Source: Amblyornis subalaris (taxonomy: Eukaryota > Chordata > Aves > Passeriformes > Ptilonorhynchidae). From it: DNA of 64,000 nt. The DNA lies in the NCBI GenBank assembly GCA_018881555.1, contig JACAXG010000104.1, positions 2,936,654 to 3,000,653 on the forward strand, given 5' to 3'. Position 1 is the stretch's first letter. Every line of letters begins with the position of its first letter. Position numbers and translations under genes: made by a program. The notes under the pieces are model-generated. The model had not been told where the DNA came from. It worked only from the letters and a program-made list of their open reading frames with translations, and made no database searches. This document shows positions 52,601 through 64,000 of the stretch, one piece after another.

Positions 52601-55600
52601 ATACTGCTCAGAGCCGTGGCTCTCCAGGGCTGAAATCCTCCACAAACTCACAACTGCTNTCCTACCTGCTTGCAGTCAGAGATGCAGAAGCACACAGAAG
52701 ATAAACAGTCAGTGATGGATTCAGAAAACACAATGCTGTCTCACATAAGCTTGGCTGTGCCAGCCTGGGCCCTATTTGTCCCAGCAGAAGGGGCCACATG
52801 CCACCTGGTCCCAAACATCTGCATTCCAAAGAGCAAGCGTCACCAGAGCCAGGGCTCAACCAGGGTGAGTGGATAAAGGCAACACAGCCTGCCCTGAGTA
52901 AAAGACACCTGCAGAGAACAGCACAATGAGGATTAGGCCAAGGAGGACATATCTAACTGTCCACAAGCTGTAAGTAAATAAAGGCTGCTTTGTTAAAATG
53001 AAAATAAAACAGAGATGGATTTGATGAAGTATGATGACTTTGGAAGCCAGCCCAGCTTCCCTTATTAAAGTAAATAAGGTAATGCAAAATCAATACATGA
53101 ACTAGGACATTTATTGCTCAGTTAAAGGTTTCTATTTTCTATATTAAAGATTCTAACGTGCAGGGAAAGGATGAAGTGACATCGAAGCTAACATGCTCTC
53201 AGCAATTTCCAGAGATGCTAATGAAGACAGAACATAGCTTTGTGAGACTTGGGACAACAGGACAAAGTGATTCAACTTTGTCACAAGGAGAAGACAGGTG
53301 CATACATCATGGGATGTGCAGAATCACAAGCACATTTACTTTGGAAATACTTTCTTGCCAAAATTGTTGATTTCATCCAGCGTAGCTACAGGACAGAAAC
53401 GTTCCCAGGCTGGAGTATGTCTCCCCTTCCACCATCTAAAACTTTGATCCACCTTCTGTGTAACATTTGGTCTGCAAGTGCCACTGAAACCTGAGGTTTG
53501 CCACAAGGAAGGTGGGAAAACTTCCATCAGTCCAAAAGGCCATAAACCAGCTTTGACCAAAACAATGGAGTAATTCTTACTGGATACATAAGGTTAACAT
53601 TAAAAGCATGTAATTGCTTTCCTACTGTCAACATAAAATGGGTAACAGGAAGGAAAGGAAACAGAATTTTTGCATACTTGAAGACTTCAAACAGAAAAGG
53701 CTACCACATGATCAAAAGGAGTTTTGGAATAATAATAAAGATGGGTGGGAGACAGAACAGAGAGCTTCCTACAGAAACATACTATTTTCTGACTATGTAC
53801 ACACCTATATATAGTGAAAGGAACATATAAGTAAGAGATGAATCTGTAGCATTACAAGATTTGTATTAAGGATCTTGATCTAAAGGAAATTAGGCAAAAA
53901 TTAGGAAAATTATGTTAGAATGTGTTCAATATATTAAATTTGTGTTTTTCTCCTACATAGTCAATGCTTTGCCTATACTTCAGATTAGCCCCAATCCATT
54001 AATGAACAGCCAGCAGGTGCCTGAAACTCATGAAAACATAAATATTATAAAACATTTGGTGAAAGCGGTAGCTTTTATGGCTGCACTATGGACTTGACTG
54101 CAGTGTGAGTGCTACCAAGCGATAGTTGAATTCTACATGAAAGTAAAACTGAAATTTGAGGAGACCTTGTTTTCCTTTGCTTTACAAGACTGCATCCCAT
54201 ATGGTTAAAATACTACGAAATTTTCCCTGATTTTTCTTTACTGTAATTAACAGTAATTAACATCAAAACTTTTTCCAGACTGAGCTGAATAGAATTAATT
54301 GTCAATTTTTGACAATTTCCTAATTAGCACTCCTAAGAGTACCAAATCTTGGCCTCATGAATACCCAAGACTGGTCAGTCAGGAAAGGTGTAATCTTTAC
54401 ATATCAGAAGTCATTTTAAAAGTTTGTAAAAAGAAAACCTTGTAATTTTAATTCCAAACACAATAGATGACAAGAGTGTCAGTGAGCACAATACAAATGA
54501 AGGTGTAAGAAAAACAAATCACCAGAGAAACAATTTTTTCTTCCTTTTTTTTTTTCCTAAGAGTGAATGTCAGCATTAAAGAAAGAAATACCGAAAAGCC
54601 TTGAAAATTAACTAAGGTAGCTCAGTTTACGTTGATGTCAGTGTCCAAACTAATTTAAAAAGAAACAAAAAAAGTTCTCTTTTTTTTAAAGACTATGAAG
54701 GGTCACTATGCATAAAAAACCCCCCAAGAACGTTTTAATCAATTATTGAAAAATCTACTTCCGTTTATCTTAGCCAGTCAGGATTAACTTATTTCAGAGA
54801 AGAAAAAAACAACAAATGTAGCTTTACTAAACACAAAGATTATATAATTCTCAGTCACACTAACACATACGGTGTGAAACAGACTTTGAGACTAAGTGGT
54901 GGCAAGTCCTAAATTTAGCACATTACAGATGTGAACAGAAGCCTCTTGATTTTTTGAGTACAGTTAAAAATATTTTCTTCAGCGTAATTAGTTATACTTT
55001 TTAGGAGAGGAATGCTCAGTGATGTTCTAGAATATAAAATTAGGGTTGGTGTAAAGCATTCAAATCTACGTTAGATACTGTTATACACCTGGAACTGCAA
55101 GAAAAAACAAGGTAAAAAGTTCAGTCCAGTATGTTCTGGTGACAGAGAGCAATTACTATCACGAATAATATCTTATATTAATAAAAATATATATTTTTAA
55201 ACTGTAGCAGTTACTGGATCCCTATGTGAGCACAATTTCAGAAAAAATCAGTTGCTCCTGCAAAAATCATCAGCTGAGAAAAATCAGTAACACAAATCCT
55301 AAGCTGCTTACTGCTCATATTCAACTCACATGCTGCTCCAATTTGAGTGCAACATTCTATGTACACACACATCACACTTTAGGATCACGTATACATCCAC
55401 CTCACCAGAGCATATTTGATGTGGGTTATTTCTCGAGTGCCGTCTGCCATGAAGGATTTGCAAGAATCTTGTTAGGATCCTAAAATGACTTTCATGTCCT
55501 TCCCTTAAAAGGCGGCGTTGAGACATGGGTGTATCTTCAACAAACTATTCAGCAAAGGAAATTAAAAATGTCCTCTTTAAAATTACTCTCTTCTGACACA

Positions 55601-57679
55601 CTGAAAGGTACTCTAATTTTGTTTCTAAATATCAATGGAACGTGAAACCTCTTTGTCAAATTCAAATGCTACCAAAAAAAAAATGATTAAAAGAAAGGCT
55701 NCAGATTTAAAGTCCTAGAAGTGCAGTGCAGTTACTTGTATTGTGTGAGCTTTTCCTCAGGAGCCAATACCCGGTTTTACCAGAAAGGAAAAAGAAAAAN
55801 TGGTTGCACTTAATGGACTGGAAATGCCCAAACAGTTTCTGCGTAAAGCTGTGAGACCCTCTCAGCTCCTAGCATGTGCACCCAGCAGACTGGACATCTT
55901 GCCACAGCTTCAGTCTACTTTCAGTGTGATTAGTATGAATAAAGAAGTCACAGTTTCTCACATAAGCAGCTCAGACTGGCAAGTGAAAATTAAGAAAAAA
56001 AAGCAAAGGTGTGAAACTGTCTCTTTTTCAATGTTATATCTAAAATAGCTATAGCCAAACTAACAGCCCTGTGCTGCTTTGGATGAAGAAAAGCCCCCAC
56101 AAAACATCCAGTTTGTCAGAGCACTCCAGCCACGCACGGAGATCCAACGCCACTGCTCATCCCAAGCAGCTGGTACTATCACCTCCGTCTTCACATCCTT
56201 CTCCTTAACATGAGGGATGTTCAGCTGTTGCAAAGAAACATGCGAGGTTTCTCGTGAAGAAAGGCAAGTTGAATGTCTTGTAAGTTCACAGCTCGGCACT
56301 CCGAGGGCAGAAATCTCAAACTGACGCTGCATTTCCTACTTCGTCACCTGGTATTCCTCAGGGACAAGTGCTATGCTCATGCCAGCAAACTAAAAGAAAA
56401 TACCATTGTGAATACAATGCTGTCAACTCCTCTTGAAACTCCTCTTCAGCTCGTTTGCCCAAAGTTAGACTCTCATCATCAATACAACTCTGCTTCTTCC
56501 CCCTGTATTTGCACAGAGGACTGAGCCCTTCAAAGGCAGAGCCCCTTTCCAGAATATGTGAGCAGAGAGATCTGATGAGGAAAACCCGGGTCTTCCTGGG
56601 AGTTAACAAACAGCTAATAGGAAGGAAGGGAGGGGAAATGAATCCCAGGCTTTCTTAAAACATATCAGGAAACCCTACACTGTCTGTTCCCCCTGTCTCT
56701 TTCAGTGCAGGAGAGAGGAAATTGATAATGCTGCTTTACTTGGCAGTCAAGATTTTCCTCTCAATTCTGTTTAACTATGTCCTGTATGGCCACAGATCTG
56801 CCACAACCCAAATTTATACCATTATGCACATCACCCTGAAGAACTGTTTTAAAATATGAAGTATCATCTATTACTCCAGAAGCAAATTAAAAGAGATAAT
56901 CCTTAGATAAGTCACGCTGACATAAAGATTAAATAACTTATTTACAAAATATTAGTTTGCATATATTGCATTAACAGAGGAGAATCATTACAGTTCTAGC
57001 TGTAAGATGTTCAACTTTCAACATGAAATCGTGGGCAAATGTGACAATCTTGAAATGTGACAACCAAGAAAAGTATCAAAATAATAATTACAAACAGATG
57101 AGTTTCATGCATGTATCACTTATTTTCCAAATTCATTATATCAAGTAGATGGACCGCTGCATATTGCAGCTGGACTACATGTCCTGGATCAAAGGCTTTC
57201 CAAGTTTATTTGAGTACACAGAAATTCACAGCAAGGAAGGATGGGAACAGCCTACTGATGGAAAACCACCATGATACACACTGCCACCGTACTATGTACT
57301 CAGGGTTCAAACAAAAAAGGAACTGAGGTAAGACTCAGCATCCACATTAGGCAAAATACCAGATTTTCTCATACTGCTTGTCACTGGGGGCCACAAAGCA
57401 GTGAATCTGGTCAGATAAAGGGTAACAACAACACCCTCAGAGACAACACTGCAACGTGTTCCTTGCTGAGTTTCCCAGTGTAGGCACCAAATGGGACCAG
57501 GGGATGCCTGTGGCAGTTTGTCAGTCATCAAGTCTTCTCTCCTACCTGGCAGGATAATTACTTTTTCGGGACTTTTGGGGCACACTGGCCTCATGACCTA
57601 AGGACCCATTCTGACAATCAAGTCGGATGATGATGAAACTACTCGTCTTCTTTCAGCAGCCAAGCCTCACTAGAAAATG

Positions 57680-57950
57680 AGGTAGATAGGATGAGAGAAA
57701 ATGGCCTCAAGCTGTGCCAGGGAGGTTTAGATTGAATACTAGGAAAAATTTCTTCACGAAAACATTTGACAAGCACTGGATCAGGCTGCCCAGGGAAGTG
57801 GTTTAGTCACCATCTCTGGAGGTATTTAAAAAGACATATAGATGTGGCACTTAGAGACATGGTTTAGTTGTTGACCTGGCAGTGCTGGGTTTAGCTGGAC
57901 TTGATGATCTTGAAGGTCTTTTCCAACCTGAATGATTCTATGATTCTATG
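57680..57950 (+). repeat. CR1 LINE 3' end with octamer tail
   Basis: About 270 bp of plus-oriented CR1: ATGGCCTCAAGCTGTGCCAG, GGAAAAATTTCTTCACGAAA, CAGGCTGCCCAGGGAAGTGG, GATGTGGCACTTAGAGACAT, then GATGATCTTGAAGGTCTTTT, ending with two ATTCTATG octamers at 57935-57950. It is the best-preserved CR1 in the window and therefore probably among the youngest here. Confidence 0.95.
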
Positions 57951-60900
57951 AAAAGTGACTCTTTGCCCCAGTGGTGTTTTGGGCATTTGATGACATTAGT
58001 GGCACATGGCGAAAACCTCACCAACAATTCATGCAGAGCATTATTACAAGGAAAAAAGATGTTCTCTTTTCTTCACATATCAAATGCATGCAGAAGATTG
58101 ATGACTTAAACTGTAAAGTTGGTAAGTACACACAATCCTACTGAAATCTAGCCATTAGCTACATCCCTGTCCACAAACAAGCTTTTAATCTTCTTTCAAG
58201 CACTCAAATTTGTGCCTAGAAGCAAAGAAATTAATCACAACAATGGCTGTGGTGGTGCGCAATCAGAAGGAAACAGATGGTGTAATGCACTGTTTTCCAA
58301 ACAGCAACAGCTTCTATCTCCAGGAAAATAATCTGAATATTTTCCCTTGCCGTTGGCATTACTATAACAAAAGCTCCTATTCGTAGGATATCTTCTCTGC
58401 TCTGTACAGCACCAGCAAATTACTCTGCAGTTTATAGACAGTAATATTCTTTGAGTATTAGTTGGCAGAACCAACTAGATTGCACCCATCTCTCCTTTTA
58501 CATCACATAAACAGTAACATTCAGTGGGTAACACCCCTCCAATTATCTTTAAATGATTGTAGACAGCCTGATGGAATCAACAAAATTGTGGCAATGAAAT
58601 AGGGCTTATTTTTCTCATGCTTCATTTCCAGGTCTGTTTCTGACCGCAGGCAGACTGTTGCACATTGACAACAGAAGCAGCCACACTGACTTACAGCTGT
58701 ACACTCTGTCTGATTCTTCCTTTCATTCCCAGGGACTCTCACAATACTTTAGAACAGTAATTTCAAGTTTTCTTGGGAATCATTACATTAAGATGCCATC
58801 ACTTTCTTACCCACTAAATGTTCCTACTGCTCCTTTTGATCTTTTTGTTGGTATAGAGGCCTTATCTTTACAGGACATCTCAAANGCCCTACCGTGATTT
58901 TTCCTCCAAATCTTAACAACTATCTAGAGGCCCTTCCTTACATCCTCACAGTTGATGTGATGCTGAAAGATTCACATTATAGGACCATGTATCCCTCCTT
59001 ACCACACAGAGCAGGAGGCTCTGGCAGCAGAATCGTCACTGCTCTAGTGTTTCCCCTAAATTTATTCCATTCCTCAACACAAGTTATTCTTCGTATCTGC
59101 TGATAAGCCACTGCCACTGGTGTTGCCATTTCTCCTACTGAAGACCTCATTTTTCAGGGAAAAGAATACATCTCACAGACAAGAAACATGGCAGCTCTCC
59201 TGCACTTCAAGATCTCACCACGCACACAGGGCACAAGAGTTCACCTGTGTGATCCGTATCTTCCGCTCATTCACTCTTTTTCCCTGGAGTTCTGGCAGGT
59301 AGGAGAAACTTCANTATCAGAAGTGCCTTAACATCCCCAACAAAAACCCAGAGGGCTGCAGGAGAGATCTGACATGAAGAACATACAAGACTATGAAAAT
59401 TATATGGGGAGTTGCATCTTACATACACATATGCAGAGCTCAGAAGTGACTGTTTCTCGAATCAGTTTCTAAAAGCAAACACAAGGGCACATACAAGCTA
59501 AATCCTGCCATGTGGATCTTCCAGCATCAGCACACTCACGGTAACGGTGGAAATGAAATGACGGGGAAGACAAGTGAAATGTTGTTTAGATTTTTCTCTT
59601 TAAAGCATGCTTCATCAATTATGTCCTACACACCTATTTATTTTGTTGAGAACAGTCATACAAACAGAAAGCCAAATTGGGCTCATGCTACATTATTGTA
59701 CAAACTGATTGTTTTGCATGCATTAAAATATAATATGCAAGTTACTACTAATTTGAAATGTAAGTTGTTTTACAGAGTTGAACACTCACATACCGTAACA
59801 AGTTAGCACTGATTGTTGTTATGCGTAGTCCTGTGCTTTCTTATAACCCTACATAAGTTTTGAATTATGGCAAGTTGCCTGTGTTGATTTTTAAAATTAA
59901 AAACAAGTTGTCAAAGATTAATCCATGCCAGAGGCTAGTCACTAGGCTAAAACAAGAAAGAATCAACTAGAAGCTGATTTTAAATGAGAAAGTAGAGCTG
60001 AGATGTTAAAGACACAAAACTTGATATTTTTACATCCACAAATCCCACAGGGCTCTTGTAGAGTGAAAATGGTGAGAAAACACGTCTGAAAATCCAAGAA
60101 ATAAATCACTATTCCACGAATATTCTAGATTCTTGAAATACAAGAAAAGACTGAATTTTCCTTTTTCAATGTGGACAAGATTAATATAAAGTTTAGGTAC
60201 AATCTTTTGCCTTTACTATTTTTATGCATGTTAGAATTGCAAAGGTGTGCTCATATTTCCCTTTCAGGCTACTCTAGCAGAACATCCTATCAAAAAGTTC
60301 GAAAAGGGGTCCCACAGTGTAATCTAGAGAATCTGTCACCTGAAATTATATTTAATAAAATACCATGATATAACAGCAGAAGCTGGAGTGGGAAGAAATC
60401 TCAGAAATAGGTATGAATGAAGATATATCTGGGCAAACCTAAAAGCCATTGCAAACAAACTCAGTATCTCATAAAAACATAGACAGTGATAAATATTCTT
60501 AATATTTAGATGTTGATTTATTAAGGGCTGAGAGTTACAGGAATTATTTGGCTTCACATGAAATCTTTACAGAAACCCTAAATTAAGTTACAAGAGCGAG
60601 TTACAAGAGTGAATTAGGTTAGTTGTCCAAGCTTAATCCTAACTGGATGTATCTGCTCAGAGACAAACCACGATTGTAATAAGCATCAGATGAATATAAG
60701 CAGATCAGCACTGAGATAAATGGACAGCTTGCATTCTATTTATACTTGCACATTATGCTGCTGAACCACTTTTGCCAGTCTTTCTTTAAAGCAATCTCTC
60801 AAAAAAAATTAAACTAAAATAAATCCTAAATCAAATACAGAGTGTTTAATAATTTAAATGTACAGTAACAAACAAACAAAAAAATTGCCATACATAAAAT

Positions 60901-63900
60901 TAGGGTTTCAATATTCTGGAAATATTAACATTTAACTGTCAAGGTAACAAAAAGCTCTTAAAGCCTAACATCTGTCCCTCTAATTTAGGTAATCTTACAT
61001 TGCATGTCTGAATTTCCTGAGGGTTAGCAAAAAACATGACCCATCTCCAAAAGAACAAGTTCCTTCACCATTAGCAACAGAAAATACACTAAAAATCACA
61101 GNGGATCAGAGAAATAACTGGAGGAGAATGTCTCTTTATGACCAGTCAAGCAAAGTGAGATTTAACGTCTAACAAGACAGCACTTCCACTTTGTCCTTTA
61201 ATGCAAGTCCTTTCACTTTGAAGGCAACTAGCAATCAATTTCAAAACTTCAGAGATGTTCTAGGAAAGAGTAAGGAAACTGCATATACCCTGGAGAAGAC
61301 CAGGAGGTCAGAACATGGGGAAAGCCTGATCAGTATCCAGTGCCAATGCAAAGCAGCAGGTAAACACCATGGTGATACTGGAGCTAATTATGCAACTGCC
61401 ACCACCAGTTCACTCATTTACTTGAATTCTACCAGGTAAAATGACCTGGAGGGTGACAATTACAGGTCGTGATTGAACAGATTTTTCAGAGGTCTGAGGT
61501 CTACTGTTTTGGTCAGAAGTGAAAGCATGTGAAGAGGAATCTGTTCACATTAGGAAGCTCCTGGGAATTATTTCAGTCCTATGCTTGATACAGGCCCCTA
61601 CTTTCATGCAACCACAGTGTCTCAGCCCTGTGTTCAGAACCCAACTGCTGCTGCTGTGCGAGCCCGGTGCAAGAGAAGGGGGAGTCCACAGCAGGTGGGG
61701 GGCCTGTAGAGAANAGATTTTCACAGCAAGAGGAGAAAGAAAGCAATGGGAGACCTTTGGTGCCTGCACACTAGAGTCACTGCAAGAGGTAGCTGCTGAT
61801 GAAAATCAGATAAATCAACTGGCAGCAAAAAGAAATGGCTTAAAATGGTTTATCAAATATAGTTTTATTGACAGTGTCCTGTAGAGATACTACAGGACTT
61901 ATCAGTCATTCCCTGCGCATACACCCTGGGGCACAGTGGTCATTCTCATCATGTGCCAGCTAATAATTAAACCAAGGGATTTAGGTTAAGTAGTTGACTT
62001 AATATATAAAGTTATGCTAGTGGAAGCTCTGTTCAAAAATCACCTGCATCTAATATGTGTATATATATATACCCATGTAAACACATATGAATGTATAGAA
62101 ATGAATAATACGTGCAGTCAACAATACTGACTGACTTTCCCNCAAACAGCTCTGTGCAGAATCAGCTGGGGAAGAGAAAACCAAAATTGGATGTTGGAAG
62201 AACTTTTGGTGGCATTTAGGAATACTTTGATTATGCTCAAAATAGAATTCTAGTTCAAAAATTGTATCTTTTAACAACTACAGCAGGTACACTACTTCCC
62301 CATCAGGTTGAGTTTTGGTAGAAGCAGACAGAGAAGGTAAAGGGGTTTGCATGCATTTACACTCTGGACAGATACTGTTGCTCTCTCAACTGGATTTGCC
62401 ACATTTGAGATTAGCAAACAGTTCACCTGTTGCAAATGAAACCTGCACTTCCTTAGTTTCTCTAGAGGAGACAGAGCACCTGGGAACACATTTCTCAATT
62501 GTTCAAGAGGGGCTGATTTTGCTGAGGGCCAGGAAAATGCAAACTCCATGGTTAGATGGGTGATTTTCAGAAGGTCATTTCCTGAAGACGATACTTTTGA
62601 CAATTATGAAACGCTGGATCAATGCATCCAGACAGCTTCCAGCAGGGGTGGGCCCTGGCTACAGCTTCAGGTGTTCTCAATAATCTAATGAGTACAGAGA
62701 GAAATCACTGCTGAGCACCTACATAAACAGATGGTGTCCTTCTGTGCTGCCACAGGCCAGGAGCACCCTTTGAGCCTTCAGTTTCTGCTACCCTAAACTT
62801 CCTTTCTCTGAAAAATGTTCTCTGTTGCCATGGGCTTTGGACCCAAGGGACCAGTGCTCAGGTCTCACATCTTCTCTATCAGACTTCAAGTCTTCTCCCC
62901 TTTTCACAATTCTCTCAATCTCTTCACAAATGGGCTATTAATAAAATGAGAGTTTTCAGTTGAGTAGCTGCTTTGAAATTCTTCTGCATGCACTGTTACA
63001 CCAATTACAANTGTATATGGCAGTCATCCACTCAGCACAGAAGAAGTAGTGCTATTAATACTTTACAAAGCTTGTACGCAGCTGTANGTAATATCTTTTA
63101 GTGACCTTTCAAAAATGCTGCAAAAATTCCTAGGCTTTAAGAACCTCATACAATTTTTCTCAGGTTACTGTTAGGATGCAGCACACCAGGTTGTGTACTG
63201 CAATCTTCTGAAACGGTTATAGAGTGATAAATCACATAAGTGTTTGGAGAAGGAATGAGATTTTCATAATATTGATGAACATTCTTTAACTGCTGATTTC
63301 AATGATGCTCATGTCGGCCTCCAGCAAAATAGGATTTTCTCCATGTACAGATAAGGATGCCTAATTGAACTGGGATGAAGCGATTTACTGGTGAGATGTT
63401 CACCAGTTTCCTAGTCAGCCAAAGTTTTAGTTTGTTCAGAGTTAGTTTGCCTCATTCTGCTTATCAGCTAGTCAGTTCTAATAGACATATTTTAATTACA
63501 CAGTCATAATTAAAGACATGCAAGCAAATCTACCTAAACACACAGTGAGAGAGAGACCAAGGGTCTTTATGCCATCTGGAACCGCAAAGGACTAGGACAA
63601 GTCCATGCTTCAGCTGAGTAGTGAAAAGCTGTTTGAGAACTAATAATCAACAATTTTCTTCTGAAAACTTAAAATAAATGCTGTATGATATGCAGTTACC
63701 ATCACTGTAATGTTTAAAAAGACTGAGAAACTCATTCCATCTATAGCATCTTATCAGCAAGCACCAACACTGAAAACGGCCACAATTACACAGGCACTTT
63801 GTTTGACATGACTCCATAGTGCTGCCAAAAGGAGGATTCCTGCTCCCAGTGACTTCTTGCTTCCTTTGTGTGGGCATTTGCATCTGTGCAGCCTAACTGT

Positions 63901-64000
63901 GACTTATGCACGGATATGCCCCAGGTAGGACAAGCAGAGCAGAGACACGTGATGTAGCTCCCGGCTGAAGAAGTCAATGATGGTATAGAAAGCGGCACTT

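Larger units (their letters stand above)
36565..64000. other. Upstream flank or 5' intron of MCF2L; no gene recognised
   Basis: A 27-kb AT-rich stretch. If the candidate exon at 36492 is the start of a transcript, this is its promoter and upstream flank. For the long isoform starting Met-Phe-Asp-Cys-Trp it would be 5' intron, because I did not find that exon. In mammals the upstream neighbour is ATP11A, but none of its C-terminal membrane segments is recognisable. Contents are CR1 fragments at 39143-39283 and 57680-57950, the pentanucleotide array at 42581-42645, an AT-only simple repeat at 43601-43650, an A/C tract at 40469-40516 and otherwise unique non-coding sequence. Confidence 0.7.

Noticed and set aside
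63786..64000. Right-edge ORF on the minus strand, with another frame reading AAFYTIIDFFSRELHHVSLL
   Set aside because: It looks coding-like over a short span but has no clear donor and no recognised family. It is cut by the window edge and does not match MCF2L or ATP11A as I know them.

Overview
The window is vertebrate nuclear DNA, most likely from a bird. It is AT-rich and almost gene-empty. Its recognisable repeats are all CR1-type LINE fragments, several with the ATTCTATG-type 3' tail typical of bird genomes, and overall repeat density is low. Many isolated single n bases look like unresolved assembly positions. CR1 also occurs in turtles and crocodilians, so 'bird' is an inference.

The one gene I can name is MCF2L (DBS/OST, a Rho-family guanine nucleotide exchange factor), on the minus strand. 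Two coding exons are clear: 26368-26451 and 17329-17443. Each has proper splice sites. Their phases join exactly (TCA-G | GT-GGA), giving ...FAYLSGGRGGDGCPVITF..., the run that leads into the Sec14/CRAL-TRIO lipid-binding module. The sequence fits MCF2L better than its paralogues MCF2L2 and MCF2. The next exon (expected to begin with the C or T completing Ser, then Leu-Gln-Asp-Ala-Gly) was not found between 17328 and 1, so that intron probably runs out of the left edge.

Layout on the minus strand, from 5' (right) to 3' (left): 36565-64000 is upstream sequence or a 5' intron; 36492-36564 is a candidate alternative first coding exon (24 codons plus one base) whose splice phase fits the 26451 exon; 26452-36491 is intron; 26368-26451 is exon; 17444-26367 is intron; 17329-17443 is exon; 1-17328 is intron. 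I did not find the conserved first exon of the long mammalian isoform (starting Met-Phe-Asp-Cys-Trp) anywhere in the window.

Repeats: CR1 fragments lie at 9641-9692(-), 15430-16750(-, a degraded ORF2 piece), 20611-20728(+), 34131-34425(-), 39143-39283(-) and 57680-57950(+). There is also an (AGAGG)13 pentanucleotide array at 42581, a 17-bp tandem repeat at 14528, and a few A-rich or CA tracts. Nearly all open reading frames in the window are chance ORFs in non-coding DNA. I saw no bacterial-style operon, CRISPR array, tRNA, rRNA or viral gene. The observation most worth testing is the candidate alternative MCF2L first exon and the promoter-like sequence upstream of it.
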